DNA of 29,963 nt from DASVEE01 sp036399695 (GTDB lineage Bacteria > Acidobacteriota > Thermoanaerobaculia > Gp7-AA8): positions 1-29,963 of the forward strand of contig DASWMP010000107.1 in the NCBI GenBank assembly GCA_036399695.1. The letters are read 5' to 3'. How positions within the stretch are numbered: position 1 is the stretch's first letter; the number at the start of each line of letters is the position of its first letter. The notes below the pieces were generated by a model. The model searched no databases, was not told the DNA's origin, and saw only the letters and a list, made by a program, of their open reading frames with translations. The translations under genes and the position numbers were made by a program. Shown here one piece after another: positions 28,127-29,963 of this stretch.

Positions 28127-28498
28127 ATGAAAGCAAAGAGCGGCGATCTGAATGGCTTCCTCGACCGCGGTTCGGCCTTCAAGGGCGAGCTCGAGTTCGA
28201 GGACACGATGCGCATCGACGGCAAGTTCAACGGCAGGATCAGCTCCAAGAACGAGCTGATCGTCGGCGAGAGCGCCCATATCGAAGGGGACATCCACGTC
28301 GGCCGGATCGCCATCAGCGGCACCGTCGTCGGCAAGATCGTGGCGGACCAGAAGGTCGAGATCCACCGCAACGGCAAGGTCTACAGCGACATCGACACCC
28401 CGGCCCTCGTCATCGAAGAGGGAGCGATCTTCCAGGGCAACTGCGTCATGGGCGAGCGCAAAGCCGCCAGCGTCACGAACATCGCCACCAAGAGCTGA
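28127..28498 (+). CDS. Bactofilin family cytoskeletal protein
   Basis: Bactofilins are small beta-helical proteins that polymerise without nucleotide at the membrane and act in cell shape, stalks or ParAB placement. The 123 residues show the repeating beta-helix pattern: SAFKGELEFEDTMRIDGKFN, ELIVGESAHIEGDIHVGRI, SGTVVGKIVADQKVEIHRNG, VYSDIDTPALVIEEGAIFQG. It starts at ATG 28127 with GGGGAG 6 bases upstream, a ribosome-binding site lying in a duplicated segment. Before the element inserted, its ATG would have overlapped the parB stop as ATGA, so it belongs to the parAB operon. ParAB-associated bactofilins are known in myxobacteria. Confidence 0.93.
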   Translation: MKAKSGDLNGFLDRGSAFKGELEFEDTMRIDGKFNGRISSKNELIVGESAHIEGDIHVGRIAISGTVVGKIVADQKVEIHRNGKVYSDIDTPALVIEEGAIFQGNCVMGERKAASVTNIATKS

Positions 28499-28567
28499 GA
28501 CAGCGATTGTGCAGAAAACTGCACCACAACTGCGGCGATAAAAGCACCGAAACTCAGATTGATAGCC

Positions 28568-28773
28568 GGGAAAGCATCGATGAAAGCGCGGCTTTCAAAA
28601 CGAAAGGCCCGAAAGGATCGATAAAAGCCCGGCTTTCAAACTGAAAGGCGGGAAAAGATTAATCAAAGCGCGGCTTTCAAATCGATACCGGGAAAGCATC
28701 GATGAAAGCGGCGCTTTCAAAGATGAAAGGCGCGAAAGGATCGATGAAAGCGCGGATACCAGATTGACATCCC
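28568..28773. repeat. Imperfect tandem repeat array downstream of the bactofilin
   Basis: About five units of 39-44 bases share the core ATCGATGAAAGCGCGGCTTT, each with an internal dyad GAAAGCGCGGCTTTC. Units are degenerate (for example AAAGCCCGGCTTTC at 28624-28637). No spacers of even length separate them. It carries no coding frame on the plus strand and is not a CRISPR. Confidence 0.7.
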
Positions 28774-28802
28774 GGAAATCACCATCGCCATCCGCCTCCC
28801 CC

Positions 28803-28840
28803 AAAAGAAAGGCGAGCATCCGGTCACCCGAATGCCCGCC
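28803..28840 (-). terminator. Intrinsic terminator, minus strand
   Basis: On the minus strand a 13-bp stem (28840-28828 with 28823-28811, two G-U pairs, loop GTGA) is followed by TTTCTTTT (28810-28803). It lies 20 bases after the stop of the decayed protease gene, evidently its former terminator. Confidence 0.8.
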
Positions 28841-28860
28841 CCCGAAACTCCGCGGTTCGA

Positions 28861-29262
28861 TCAGTACGCGTTCGACACGTACATCGCGAACTTCTGATTG
28901 TGTGACCCGAAGCCCCACGTGTTCACGCTCACATCGGCCGCGAACGACGTCAACGTGCCGGCCGGGATGACGATCATCTCCACGTTATTGCGGCGGTCGT
29001 AGACAGGGGTGGACCCGCAACGCAGGGGCGTTCCCGACGACGAGCGCCGCGTTGTACGGCAGGTAACCGAGGTACGCCAGGCCGGAGCGGCCAAGCGCGT
29101 CATTGTCGGCCTCAATGAGCGGTGCGTCGAATTGCACCACATAGAGGCCGCGCCCCTGCGGGTAACCGTCGATGGCGCCGGCGGGCGGAAGTAGCGGCTC
29201 GCGCGTATCGAGAACCTGGCCGCCCGGAAGATGGACGCGATCCCACTCATCACGGACGCTGC
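28861..29262 (-). pseudogene. Remnant of a secreted subtilisin-like protease
   Basis: Two minus-strand pieces in different frames remain. The upstream piece (about 29262 to 28985) reads DEWDRVHLPGGQVLDTRE and GLYVVQFDAPLIEADNDALG then LGYLPYNAALV, which looks like the prodomain of large S8 proteases. It stops at TAA 28987-28985. The downstream piece reads YDRRNNVEMIVIPAGTLTSF ... KFAMYVSNAY and stops at 28861, resembling a C-terminal PPC-type beta domain. The catalytic middle is missing and the 5' end is cut at a REP-like repeat. Family assignment is from motif style only. Confidence 0.6.
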
Positions 29263-29356
29263 CGGCCGGCCGGTACGCCGGCAGCTTGCCGGCGGTGTTC
29301 GTCTACGTGAAGAGCCGCCGGCTGGCAGCCGGCGTACCGGCCGGCAAGCTGCCGGC
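29261..29356. repeat. REP-like GC palindrome cluster
   Basis: GCCGGCAGCTTGCCGGC (29277-29293) and its complement GCCGGCAAGCTGCCGGC (29340-29356) flank another palindrome GCCGGCTGGCAGCCGGC (29317-29333); extended arms carry GTACGCCGGC/GCCGGCGTAC. It separates the protease remnant from the Cys-cluster gene and may have truncated the former. Confidence 0.75.
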
Positions 29357-29383
29357 GCTCCGACGCTCCGCGTCTTTCCGCCC

Positions 29384-29941
29384 TTACTTCCAGCCGTTCA
29401 TGCGGGCGGCCAGGATGATCGCCTCAGGGATCGTGTACTCGTCCTCGGGACCCAATCCGTCTTCCCACTGCAGGTCCCAGGCGGCAACATCCTTCTCATT
29501 TTGAGTGGCGCTGGTGAAGTTTAGTTCACAGATGTCACCGATATAGGCCTCGGCATCGCGGAGCGGGAGGCCGAACGTCCGGCAGACCAGGGGGCGGTGC
29601 TCGTAGATGAGGCAGGCGCCGGTCGTGTCGAGGTTGGGGCAGGGGGTGGACTCGGTCCGGTCGAAGAAGGCTTCTTTCTCGTCGGGCGTGCTCTCGCGGA
29701 GATTCGGGTGCTCGCTCTTCTCCATGATCTCCGTGGCCCGGCGGATCACGGCCCGGCGGCGGGAGGGGTGAAGGGCGGCCAGTCCTTCGGCAATGAGGGG
29801 GACGTCGCCCGAGCCGATCTCGAAGAGGCCATGGCAGCAGAGTGAGCAGCCTCGGCCGCACTGAAGGTTGCGCGCCTGCGTCTCCACCACGGAGGTGAAG
29901 TGCCGATCAGCCCGGTCGAGGATCGATTTGTAGTCAGACAT
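29384..29941 (-). CDS. YkgJ family cysteine-cluster protein
   Basis: The 185 residues contain CGRGCSLCC (Cys 28, 32, 35, 36) and a second cluster CPNLDTTGACLIYEHRPLVCRTFGLP (Cys 101, 110, 120), plus C138. This is the metal-binding pattern of the YkgJ/UPF0153 family, predicted to bind zinc or an iron-sulfur cluster; its function is not established. ATG 29941 begins MSDYKSILDRADRHFTSVVE and only 22 bases of upstream sequence remain in the window, so its promoter is not visible. The neighbour on the 3' side is a repeat cluster. Confidence 0.85.
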   Translation of the reverse strand: MSDYKSILDRADRHFTSVVETQARNLQCGRGCSLCCHGLFEIGSGDVPLIAEGLAALHPSRRRAVIRRATEIMEKSEHPNLRESTPDEKEAFFDRTESTPCPNLDTTGACLIYEHRPLVCRTFGLPLRDAEAYIGDICELNFTSATQNEKDVAAWDLQWEDGLGPEDEYTIPEAIILAARMNGWK

Positions 29942-29963
29942 GATGGAGGTAGTTGGCGGTTGG

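Noticed and set aside
28568..28773. CRISPR array
   Set aside because: Repeats are imperfect and directly abutting, with no unique spacers of even length, and no cas genes are nearby.
28595..28918. 107-codon minus-strand frame with repeated LSS/LSR peptides
   Set aside because: It is just the translation of the tandem repeat array, spans a strong terminator, and lacks a ribosome-binding site.

Overview
The window is a GC-rich (well over 60% by eye) chromosomal segment spanning a bacterial replication-origin region. Protein sequences, the two-way origin cluster, a Ser/Thr kinase fused to TPR repeats, and a bactofilin point to a Gram-negative, Acidobacteriota-like organism. That assignment is inference from protein style; no 16S rRNA is present.

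Layout. 87-830 (-) is a SufR-like iron-sulfur regulator. 1095-3647 (+) is a two-gene operon of a B12-binding radical SAM enzyme of the RiPP-maturation family and a very unusual Ser/Lys repeat protein, closed by a strong hairpin. 3772-6168 (+) is a kinase-TPR protein. 6247-6322 (-) is tRNA-Asn with its own promoter and terminator. 6444-7943 (+) is ribonuclease G/E, followed by a small zinc-ribbon protein. The left replication arm on the minus strand is dnaA, dnaN, recF, gyrB, gyrA and a DUF507 gene (18241 down to 8701). The right arm on the plus strand is rpmH, rnpA, yidD, yidC, jag/khpB, mnmE, mnmG, rsmG, parA, parB and a bactofilin (18771 to 28498). After that come about 900 bases of repeats and a decayed secreted-protease gene, then a YkgJ-type Cys-cluster gene (-).

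How it fits together. DnaA boxes lie on both sides of dnaA. The dnaN-dnaA gap also has a DnaA-trio-like run next to a DnaA box and a T-rich stretch, making it the best oriC candidate. Two near-perfect parS sites sit directly in front of the mnmG and parA start codons, so ParAB, its binding sites and the origin are all within about 10 kb. The flanking genes mostly point away from the origin.

The least ordinary content is between genes. Three operon-internal gaps (gyrA-gyrB, recF-dnaN, mnmG-rsmG) each hold an inverted pair of tandem 7-base words with a shared GTT-first pattern but different sequence. The parB-bactofilin gap holds a hairpin element bounded by an 18-base direct repeat that copies the end of parB and the ribosome-binding site of the bactofilin, a clear insertion footprint. 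The radical SAM/Ser-Lys protein pair is the best candidate here for an undescribed biochemical system.
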